In this document: positions 1-6,805 of the stretch, in pieces
Position numbering within the stretch: position 1 is the first letter of the stretch
Layout: each line of letters opens with the position of its first letter
Assembly: GCA_030817875.1 (NCBI GenBank)
Contig: JAUSZU010000001.1
Coordinates: 1,736,001 to 1,800,000, forward strand
Origin: Flavobacterium sp. W4I14
Lineage (GTDB): Bacteria > Bacteroidota > Bacteroidia > Sphingobacteriales > Sphingobacteriaceae
DNA length: 64,000 nucleotides
Reading direction: 5' to 3'
The notes under the pieces: model-generated
The model's database searches: none
Told to the model about the DNA's origin: nothing
What the model saw: the letters and a program-made list of their open reading frames with translations, nothing else
Program-made: the position numbers and the translations under genes

Positions 1-19
1 AGGCACCCAGACCATTGAA

Positions 20-463
20 CTAATGAACCTTTTTCACCACCAAAAGATGGTCACAAACTAATACAACCGCTCCGTGTTGGTTGATAATTTCTACATGTTC
101 GGTTACGGTACCATATTCTGGTCTTTTGCTCTCTCCTTTTTCGGATATCGTGATTTCAGAATGAATGGTATCACCAATAAAAACAGGTTTTACGAACCGC
201 AATTTATCATATCCTTTGCTCATGGCTTCAGGATTGATTTCTGAAGCTGTTAAACCGATCCCAATGCTAAAGATCATCGTTCCGTGGGCGATTCGTTGTT
301 TGAACGGTTGTGTCGCACACCATTCAGCATCCATATGGTGCGGAAAAAAATCGCCAGTATGACCTGCATGAACTACAAAATCGGTTTCGGTTATGGTACG
401 ACCTAAGGTTACACGTTTATCCTGTAATTGATAATCTTCAAAAAATGTTGATTTGAAATACAT
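20..463 (-). CDS. MaoC-like (R)-specific enoyl-CoA hydratase family protein
   Basis: 147 residues, the usual size of a single hot-dog MaoC domain, with no signal peptide, so cytoplasmic. The hydratase-2 signature is visible: [11 protein letters not shown] at about residues 35-45 supplies the expected catalytic Asp38/His43 pair, followed by a downstream IAHG. Family members hydrate enoyl-CoA thioesters or dehydrate 3-hydroxyacyl-CoA. It is the last gene of the minus-strand cassette with two CoA-transferases, which fits a CoA-thioester pathway; the substrate is unknown. A palindromic repeat (486-571) separates it from the oxidoreductase gene upstream. ATG start at 463. Confidence 0.85.
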   Translation of the reverse strand: MYFKSTFFEDYQLQDKRVTLGRTITETDFVVHAGHTGDFFPHHMDAEWCATQPFKQRIAHGTMIFSIGIGLTASEINPEAMSKGYDKLRFVKPVFIGDTIHSEITISEKGESKRPEYGTVTEHVEIINQHGAVVLVCDHLLVVKKVH

Positions 464-485
464 TTTGCTCTTTTTATACTGTTTC

Positions 486-571
486 CGTCATTGCGAGCCT
501 TCGATTTTCATCGAGGCGAAGCAATTTTTCTTTCTAAAAAGATTGCTTTGTCGTGCCTCCTCGCAATGACG
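486..571. repeat. Palindromic REP-like element, CGTCATTGCGAG family
   Basis: Ends are inverted copies: CGTCATTGCGAG at 486-497 and CTCGCAATGACG at 560-571. Inside are an AAGCAATTTTT-like arm and its partner GATTGCTTTG. It fills the gap between the oxidoreductase and MaoC genes. The same termini recur at 9224-9328, 18533-18615 and 36040-36121, so this is a dispersed family. It could act as a transcript-end hairpin within the operon. Confidence 0.85.
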
Positions 572-585
572 ATTTTATTAATAAT

Positions 586-1668
586 TTACCCTTTTAATTT
601 CTCTATAATCTTTACGCCACCAATATCACTCGATTGGTAGGCACTTTCTACCACGGCCATGGTTTGGATTACATCTTCCACACTGGTGTATAAAACATCG
701 CTTGAACCTTCATTATAGCACATCAAATTGGCCATTGTGCCAATAAATGCCTCTGGAAACCAGGATCCCTCTAACTTAACTGTTTGCCATTCTGGTGATT
801 TTTCGTCTTCTACAATACAGTATTCAAAAACATCAGGTACGCCATGCGGATAATCCATCAATAAGCCAATTTTAGCCACAATGGCGCCTTTGGTGCCCTC
901 CCACTTGATGTAACTTTCCTGATGATTTGGACCGAAATCATGGTCGTGATTGGTGTTAATTACCGCATGCATCGTATCTCCATAATCGAATAAGATCGTA
1001 GAACGAGATGATGACAAACTTTTTGCCGGATGTTTTAAGGTTTTTGCTAAAATACTCTCTGGATTACCCAAAAACGAACGGATTAAATCGACATAATGAA
1101 TGCTGTGGTACTGAATTTCTAAACGTGGATGAATAATTACATGCGGAAAAATCTCCCAGGGTGTTTTAATCGTTATACGGACTTCCATATCGTATAATTC
1201 GCCGATTAAACCTTTATCGATGATGTATTTTGCTGCACTTACAAATGGTGCAAAACGTAATTGAAAGTTTATAGCCGCTTTTAAATTCTTGGTTCTGCAG
1301 AGTTCGAGGATTTCTTTTGCCTGTGTAAAATCATCGCCCATTGGTTTTTGAATTAACACCGCACTTCCATCAGGCAACTGCTTTAATGTTTCGATGTATT
1401 GCTCGGGCATGATCGTTAAATCGTAAACTGCATTTGTTGGTGCCAGTTTTACGGCTTCGGCTACTGAATGGTATACGTTTGGAATTCCAAAAGCATCAGC
1501 CAATTTCTGTGCCCGCTCTTTGGTCCGGTTTACAATTCCATGCACCTCAAAACCAGCAATTTTATACGCTGGAAGATGCGCATCGGCCACTATTCCCCCT
1601 GCACCAATGATAATGATGGGCTGTTTGGAGTGTGGGAGTTGGGGTTTATATTTGATATCAATACTCAT
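586..1668 (-). CDS. Gfo/Idh/MocA family NAD(P)-dependent oxidoreductase
   Basis: 360 residues, normal family length, cytoplasmic. The N-terminal Rossmann fold has a glycine-rich IIIIGAGGIVADAH at about residues 18-31. The family's EKP-type motif appears as QKPMG near residue 108, and HSIHYVDLIRSFLG near 188 matches the second-domain active-site helix. Such enzymes oxidise or reduce sugars, sugar acids or inositols; the substrate cannot be read here. Its ATG overlaps the stop of the upstream solute-binding protein gene by 4 nt (1665-1668), so the two are translationally coupled. Some family members oxidise apiose, which is worth noting given the apiosidase in the window, but that link is only inference. 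Confidence 0.85.
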   Translation of the reverse strand: MSIDIKYKPQLPHSKQPIIIIGAGGIVADAHLPAYKIAGFEVHGIVNRTKERAQKLADAFGIPNVYHSVAEAVKLAPTNAVYDLTIMPEQYIETLKQLPDGSAVLIQKPMGDDFTQAKEILELCRTKNLKAAINFQLRFAPFVSAAKYIIDKGLIGELYDMEVRITIKTPWEIFPHVIIHPRLEIQYHSIHYVDLIRSFLGNPESILAKTLKHPAKSLSSSRSTILFDYGDTMHAVINTNHDHDFGPNHQESYIKWEGTKGAIVAKIGLLMDYPHGVPDVFEYCIVEDEKSPEWQTVKLEGSWFPEAFIGTMANLMCYNEGSSDVLYTSVEDVIQTMAVVESAYQSSDIGGVKIIEKLKG

Positions 1669-2903
1669 TTGTCAATTTCATTAATCTGGTTCTGTGCACG
1701 CTGGATAAGCGTTTCGGTTGCGGCATCGGTATTGATGGCCTGTAAAACCATTTGGTCGATGATGGCGGCAATAGCAGCCCAATTTTGTTTCTGCGGCAAC
1801 ATATTGGCCACCTCATGTAATTGTTCCAGTTTATGGTAATAAGGAATAACCTGATTGATCTCTTCATCTTTCCAGGTCGAAATCCTGCAACCGATCCCTC
1901 CTGCTAACGTCAGCTGTTTATCCTGTTCTGCAGCCATTGCAAAGCGGAGAAAATCGTAAGCAATGTCTTTATTTTTACTACCCTTTGCAATGGTGTAAAG
2001 CCAATATACGTTTAACGAAGCTGAGTTCTTACCTGGATCGGATGGCAATTGTTCCACATCAATTTTTCCTTTTACCTTGGAGTTTGCATCTACTTCACAC
2101 ATGGCCGCAAAACCAAACCAGTTGATCATCATTGCGGCTTCACCTTGTGAAAAGGCTATTCCTGCGGCTACAGATTCGAATGCTGCAGATTTTGGATGAA
2201 CAGCAGTTTTATCGTTAACAATTTTACGGTAAAAGTTTAAACCATCAATGGCTGCCTGGGTATTAATCTGAATAAAACCATTTTTATCAACCAGTGTCCC
2301 GCCTCTCGTCCACAATTGCAAAGCAAAATCGAAAACGGTATTGTGGCCATCGGGATAACAGGCGAAAATACTGCCATATAAATTTTGTTCAGGACGGTTA
2401 AAAAAACGGGCAATCTGATGAAAATCTTCCCAGGTTTTAGGTACTGCTAAGGCTTTTCCGTATTGCGCCAAGTAATTAGCTTTTTCGGTTTCATTTTCGA
2501 ATAGATCTCTTCTATAAATAAAACATTCCGGTCCATCATGAAATGGCAAGCCAACCACTTCCCAGCCGAAGCGCTGCAGCCCTAAAAGCGATTTGCTCCA
2601 TCCCCTCGGGAAATCATCGGGTTTGTTTTTGTTGATGTAAGGGTTTAAAACTTCGAAATCATTGCCTGAATAGCCTTCCAAAACCCAATCGGTACTGATG
2701 TGCGCTAGATCAAAATCCCCTTTTGCCAAACCTTTTTGAGTGATGGTACTGTCGTAAAGTTCGTGCAGGTCCATTACCACCATTTCCAACTTTAGTGTAC
2801 AGCCTGAACGGATACAATATTGTTCCCAGAATTTCTGCATGGCAGCTTCAAATGGCGCAAATTTACGAACGGCTATCCTGAAAGTTTCTACTTGGTTATG
2901 CAT
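1665..2903 (-). CDS. Solute-binding-protein fold (sugar ABC type) without signal peptide
   Basis: 412 residues from the ATG at 2903; an upstream in-frame TTG at 2909 is possible. The sequence resembles MalE-like type-2 periplasmic binding proteins (DGPECFIYRRDLFE near 150, FSQGEAAMMINWFG near 255, a helical C-terminal lobe). The N-terminus (MHNQVETFRIAVRKFAPFEA) has no hydrophobic core, lipobox or Tat motif, so it should stay in the cytoplasm. No permease or ATPase gene lies anywhere in the window. It overlaps the CoA-transferase upstream by 8 nt and the oxidoreductase downstream by 4 nt. It may have been recruited as a cytosolic ligand sensor, substrate chaperone or enzyme. The fold call is fairly sure; the function is unknown. 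Confidence 0.75.
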   Translation of the reverse strand: MHNQVETFRIAVRKFAPFEAAMQKFWEQYCIRSGCTLKLEMVVMDLHELYDSTITQKGLAKGDFDLAHISTDWVLEGYSGNDFEVLNPYINKNKPDDFPRGWSKSLLGLQRFGWEVVGLPFHDGPECFIYRRDLFENETEKANYLAQYGKALAVPKTWEDFHQIARFFNRPEQNLYGSIFACYPDGHNTVFDFALQLWTRGGTLVDKNGFIQINTQAAIDGLNFYRKIVNDKTAVHPKSAAFESVAAGIAFSQGEAAMMINWFGFAAMCEVDANSKVKGKIDVEQLPSDPGKNSASLNVYWLYTIAKGSKNKDIAYDFLRFAMAAEQDKQLTLAGGIGCRISTWKDEEINQVIPYYHKLEQLHEVANMLPQKQNWAAIAAIIDQMVLQAINTDAATETLIQRAQNQINEIDK

Positions 2904-4059
2904 TTGCAATGGTTTGCTGTGTTATAAACTCTTTGATAATTTTTTCATTATCCTGTCCTAATTTTGGCGAGCCTATTGCTGAGGTCAACAATTCTCCATC
3001 AATACGGATCGGGCATCTTGTGGTTTCATATTTGTAACCATCTATCATTTCCACTTCCTGAACCATCTTCAACACCTTAAAACCCTCATGGGCCATTAAA
3101 GCATTCCAGTTTAATACATCGGCACACCAAATATCGGCAGGTTCTAAAATGGAAAGCCATTTTTCGGTAGTCGCCGATAAAAGATGATCGGCCAAAATGG
3201 CTTTAATCTCATCACGTTTATCGAATGCTTCGCTTACTTCCACATATTCTTCCAATTTATCGCAGTCAAGTAAATTTCCCAACTGTGGGATTGAACCCAT
3301 CGCCAGGGCTAAATATCCGTTTTCTGTTTGATAAATCCCATAAGGAGCGCCTAAATATGCATTTGCGTTGTTCTTTTTAGAACGTTGGGGTAACGATCCG
3401 CCATCATTCATAAAAGTGGTGATGGTTTCAAACTGAAAATCGTAAGCGGACTCCATCATGCTGATCTGCACAAAACCACCTTCGTTTTTTAACGCTTTTC
3501 TATATAAACAGGCCAGGATTCCCTGCGCCAGGTGCGCGCCCGCCAACATATCTACAATGGATAAACCCATTGCTACAGGGCCACTACCGGCATTTCCGGT
3601 TAAAGCGGTTAAGCCGGTAACGGATTGCAAAAGTAAATCCTGCCCGGGTTTGTTTTTCCATTCCGTGTTGTTGCCATAGCCTGAAATTTCGCCATAAATT
3701 AGGGTTGGATTTAAAATGCTAACGGATTGATAATCGAAACCCAAACGCTCCATTACCCCCGGTCGGAAATTATGGATCATTACATCTGCTTTTTTAAGCA
3801 GTTCGCGTACCATTTCACAATCTTCTTCGCGTTTTAAATCAACTTCAAAACTTTCTTTATTCCTGTTGATGGCATGAAAAACAGATGATTCGCCATTCAT
3901 AATCAGATTTGAAGTGTAGAGCGTGCGGCAAATGTCGCCAACACCCAAACGCTCAATTTTGATTACACGCGCACCCATGTCGGCCAGGCGCAAACTTGCT
4001 GATGGCCCCGATAGGAACTGGCTGAAATCGATAACTAAATAATCTTCAAGCGGTAGCAT
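2896..4059 (-). CDS. CaiB/BaiF family III CoA-transferase (copy 1)
   Basis: 387 residues from the ATG at 4059. An in-frame start at 4101 would add 14 residues encoded by the adjoining palindromic repeat and is less likely, because the paralogue at 4216-5367 aligns from the shorter N-terminus. Family III hallmarks are present: NRNKES near 66, HNFRPGVMERLG near 96-107, and KPGQDLLLQSVTGL near 137, where Asp141 is the expected acyl-carrying aspartate. It transfers CoA between carboxylic acids in the cytoplasm. It overlaps the downstream binding-protein gene by 8 nt. The acid substrate is unknown. Confidence 0.85.
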   Translation of the reverse strand: MLPLEDYLVIDFSQFLSGPSASLRLADMGARVIKIERLGVGDICRTLYTSNLIMNGESSVFHAINRNKESFEVDLKREEDCEMVRELLKKADVMIHNFRPGVMERLGFDYQSVSILNPTLIYGEISGYGNNTEWKNKPGQDLLLQSVTGLTALTGNAGSGPVAMGLSIVDMLAGAHLAQGILACLYRKALKNEGGFVQISMMESAYDFQFETITTFMNDGGSLPQRSKKNNANAYLGAPYGIYQTENGYLALAMGSIPQLGNLLDCDKLEEYVEVSEAFDKRDEIKAILADHLLSATTEKWLSILEPADIWCADVLNWNALMAHEGFKVLKMVQEVEMIDGYKYETTRCPIRIDGELLTSAIGSPKLGQDNEKIIKEFITQQTIANA

Positions 4060-4085
4060 AATTTTGTTTATTAAATTTCGTACTA

Positions 4086-4206
4086 CGTCATTGCGAGGCA
4101 CGAAGCAATCTTTTATCGGTCATCATTCCCAACCAGATAGCTATCGGGTCGATTGGGAATCGTAATGCAATGCGCTTTAAGATTCCCGCCTACGCGGGAA
4201 TGACGA
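4086..4206. repeat. Composite palindromic repeat between the two CoA-transferase genes
   Basis: The left end carries CGTCATTGCGAGGCACGAAG. The right end carries GATTCCCGCC followed by GCGGGAATGACGAG, which is the arm type seen at 26053-26160. It looks like a chimera of two repeat subfamilies and fills nearly the whole 156-nt gap between the copy 1 and copy 2 CoA-transferase genes. Confidence 0.75.
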
Positions 4207-4215
4207 GCAATTTTA

Positions 4216-5367
4216 TTAATTCAACTCAAACTCTCTATTAATCTCAGCCGTATCAAAACCAAGTTTTGGTGCTGCTTTCGCGGCAAATAACTTTTCATTA
4301 TCCAATCTAATCGGACTCACTGTTGTCTTTATTTTTTTGCCTTCATCTAAATCCAGTTCCTGTTCAATCTGTAGGCTTTTATAGGTATTCAATGCTGTAG
4401 CGGTTTGATAATTTAATACTTCTGCGCACCAAATACCATGGCCTTCCAAAAGATCAACCCAATGTTTTGTATCTTCTTTTTTAAAGGTTTCTGCCAGGCG
4501 GACAATTAATTTATCGCGGTTTTCGAATGCTGAACCTGCCTCCACATACAGATCGGTGATATCGCAATTGATGATGGTACAGATATTTGGCAGGTTGCCC
4601 ATGGCCATGGCAATATAACCATCGTTGGTTTCGTACATGCCATAAGGAGCGCTTAAATAAGCGTGTGCACTGCCTTTTGCTCCACTTCTATCGGGCAATT
4701 TACCGCCATCGTTTAAGTAGGTGGTTAATACTTCAAACTGTACATCTAAAATAGATTCGAGCAAGCTCACCTCAACCAAAACACTTTTATTGCTTTTTGC
4801 CCTTTTGATCAAAGCAGCCATAATACCTTGTGCCAAATGATTTCCGCACATAATATCCGAAACAGAAAGTCCGAAAGGAACTGGTCCGTCTACATCAACA
4901 CCTGATAAAAATGTTAATCCTGAAACAGATTGTACCAATAAATCCTGACCTGGCTTGTTTTTCCACGGGCCTTCACTTCCATAGCCGGTTACCATCCCGT
5001 AAACAATTTTTGGATTGATTTTTTGAACGTTTTCATAATCAAGGCCAATTTTCTCCATCACACCTGGACGGAAATTATGCGTCATCACATCGGCCTTGCC
5101 GATTAATTTTTTAAGTCGTTCTAAATCTTCCGGATTTTTTAAATCGGCGGCATAACTTTCTTTATTCCGGTTGATGGTGTGAAAAAGCAGGCTGTCTTCA
5201 TCGACAAAAAGATTCTTGATGGATAAAGACCTGCAGGCATCGCCTGTTTTTGGTCGTTCGATTTTAATCACACGGGCACCCAAATCGGCCAGTTTCAAGC
5301 CAGCTGATGGTCCTGCCAAAAATTGACAGAACTCTAAAACCAAAAGTCCTTCAAGCGGTCTGTTCAT
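4216..5367 (-). CDS. CaiB/BaiF family III CoA-transferase (copy 2)
   Basis: 383 residues, cytoplasmic, a close paralogue of the gene at 2896-4059 along its whole length. It has the same landmarks: NRNKES near 67, HNFRPGVMEKIG near 97 and KPGQDLLVQSVSGL near 138, with Asp142 as predicted nucleophile. Its ATG overlaps the stop of the upstream binding-protein gene by 4 nt (5364-5367), so the two are probably co-translated. Family III enzymes often work as heteromers or as paired enzymes with separate donor and acceptor acids. Two adjacent diverged copies allow either arrangement. Confidence 0.85.
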   Translation of the reverse strand: MNRPLEGLLVLEFCQFLAGPSAGLKLADLGARVIKIERPKTGDACRSLSIKNLFVDEDSLLFHTINRNKESYAADLKNPEDLERLKKLIGKADVMTHNFRPGVMEKIGLDYENVQKINPKIVYGMVTGYGSEGPWKNKPGQDLLVQSVSGLTFLSGVDVDGPVPFGLSVSDIMCGNHLAQGIMAALIKRAKSNKSVLVEVSLLESILDVQFEVLTTYLNDGGKLPDRSGAKGSAHAYLSAPYGMYETNDGYIAMAMGNLPNICTIINCDITDLYVEAGSAFENRDKLIVRLAETFKKEDTKHWVDLLEGHGIWCAEVLNYQTATALNTYKSLQIEQELDLDEGKKIKTTVSPIRLDNEKLFAAKAAPKLGFDTAEINREFELN

Positions 5368-6524
5368 GATAACACTAAACTTTTAGATTGCTGATATAAT
5401 TTGTTCATAGCTGATAAAACCTGGATTTCATCGCCTCCATTTATTAAATAATCGCGCACCACATCGCCTGCATGATCTTGAAAATACATCGAACCATGGT
5501 AACGTGGACGGAGAAAAGCTCTTTGCAAGGCCGGCAAAGTATTCAGAAAATAATGCTGGCTTTGACGGTTGACTTCTTCATTTTTCCATGCGGCCAAATG
5601 CCCAGGTTGGCCACCACTCTCAAAAAACAAAGTAGACTGACAAGCCGGTGAACCCACAAATTCCACATATTTGGCAGCGACCTCCAATGCCTCGCATTTA
5701 GCAGAAATGGCTAAACCTGTTCCACCCAATGTGCTTCTCAGATTGGTTTTGCTATCTAAAGAAATCATATCGTGAAAATGCAGGGTTTTGCGGGCATAAC
5801 CGTTACGCGAATAGTTCGAGTAGCCATAAGCAAACGGACAATACGCAATTTTATCAGTTAAAGTCATCGCCTCATAAACCTGGATAGGGTTTCTATTGAA
5901 GTTTGCTTGATCTATTTTAGAGGCCAGTTCCCGATACATTTGCAAAGCCCTGGTACCAATTTCCTTAGAGACTACCTCTTCGTTTCCTTGACAAGGATCT
6001 TCACCCAAAGAGCAGCAAATGGTGTAAAAATTCATTAAAACATCAATGGGGATACCTGCAAAGGCAACTAAACCTTTATCGGCAAGTGCCAATAGATCTT
6101 CAAAAGATTTAGGCAATTGCAAATCCTTTTGAGCTAATAAATCTGGTCTTGAAGCTGCTACAGGAGTTGCCGCATCTATCGGTAAAGCCCATAAGTGTTC
6201 ATTATAAAAATAACTCTCGTATGATTGGCCAACAGAATTTTCTTCCTGATCTTTCAAATATTCTTTAGAAAGATAAAGATCCAAGGGCACTATTGATTTT
6301 GTTTTTGCGGCAAAACCTGCCCAGGGATGATCGATTACCAACAGATCAAACCGTTCTGCCAGTTCCTGGATTGAAAAATCGGCAAATTGCTGCAAACTTC
6401 TTTTCTCCCAGGTGATGTTTACATTTGGGTACAATTCAGAAAATCGCTGTGCCGTAGCCACCATTGGCAAAAGCCCGCGGCTATGGTTCCAGGTTATTCC
6501 TTTTAAATTAATCGTCTTCTCCAC
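5364..6524 (-). CDS. Solute-binding-protein fold without signal peptide (second)
   Basis: 386 residues starting at GTG (6524); no ATG lies nearby in frame. It resembles sugar-type extracellular binding proteins (FAGIPIDVLMNFYTICCSLG near 154, a GGTGLAIS hinge-like segment near 267). The N-terminus MEKTINLKGITWNHSRGLLP has no export signal. It is a distant relative of the product of 1665-2903 rather than a recent copy. It precedes and overlaps the copy 2 CoA-transferase, so the cassette has a mirrored order: binding protein, transferase, repeat, transferase, binding protein. No transporter partners are visible. Function unknown; a cytosolic role is inferred from the missing signal. Confidence 0.7.
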   Translation of the reverse strand: MEKTINLKGITWNHSRGLLPMVATAQRFSELYPNVNITWEKRSLQQFADFSIQELAERFDLLVIDHPWAGFAAKTKSIVPLDLYLSKEYLKDQEENSVGQSYESYFYNEHLWALPIDAATPVAASRPDLLAQKDLQLPKSFEDLLALADKGLVAFAGIPIDVLMNFYTICCSLGEDPCQGNEEVVSKEIGTRALQMYRELASKIDQANFNRNPIQVYEAMTLTDKIAYCPFAYGYSNYSRNGYARKTLHFHDMISLDSKTNLRSTLGGTGLAISAKCEALEVAAKYVEFVGSPACQSTLFFESGGQPGHLAAWKNEEVNRQSQHYFLNTLPALQRAFLRPRYHGSMYFQDHAGDVVRDYLINGGDEIQVLSAMNKLYQQSKSLVLS

Positions 6525-6546
6525 TTTATTTCTTCTTTATTTCTTT

Positions 6547-6658
6547 GTCATTCTGAACGCAGTGAAGAATCTTTCCTATTTCACAAAACCTTTTTCAATT
6601 GCTGCCTTAGCAGAGCCTGTTTCTCATAGTTTGCAGATTCTTCGTTCCTCAGAATGAC
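6547..6658. repeat. Palindromic repeat, GTCATTCTGA family
   Basis: Inverted ends GTCATTCTGAAC (from 6547) and TCAGAATGAC (to 6658) enclose paired GAAGAATC and GATTCTTC arms. It lies just upstream of the GTG-started binding-protein gene. It is related in design to the CGTCATTGCGAG elements but has different arm sequences. Confidence 0.75.
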
Positions 6659-6680
6659 AATACCTTTTTATTTTATCTAA

Positions 6681-6781
6681 TGGTTGGTGTCTCTACCGAC
6701 CATGTTCTTATTTTACTTATTTCGGTTGGTGAGACACCTACCGATAGGTTTTAATTTGTGGTTCGTGATGACACGAACCAC
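6681..6781. repeat. Cluster of small hairpins, GGTTGGTG and GGTTCGTG families
   Basis: Three short palindromes lie in tandem: TGGTTGGTG...CGACCA (6681-6702), CGGTTGGTGAGACACC... (from 6723) and GTGGTTCGTG/CACGAACCAC (6758-6781, 10-bp stem, 4-nt loop). Together with 6547-6658 they occupy most of the 281-nt gap between the GH2 and binding-protein genes. The GGTTCGTG hairpin recurs at 18630-18650, 22361-22382 and 26916-26939. Confidence 0.8.
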
Positions 6782-6805
6782 GGCCAAAGATTTATTTCTG
6801 TTATT

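Noticed and set aside
165-362. Plus-strand short reading frames opposite real genes throughout the window
   Set aside because: They lie fully antisense to well-supported genes, have no family features and no start-region support.
4060-4101. Longer start for CoA-transferase copy 1
   Set aside because: The extra 14 residues come from the adjacent palindromic repeat and are absent from the aligned paralogue.
1665-6524. Reading the two binding proteins as part of a normal sugar ABC importer
   Set aside because: Neither has an export signal and there is no permease or ATPase gene in the window.
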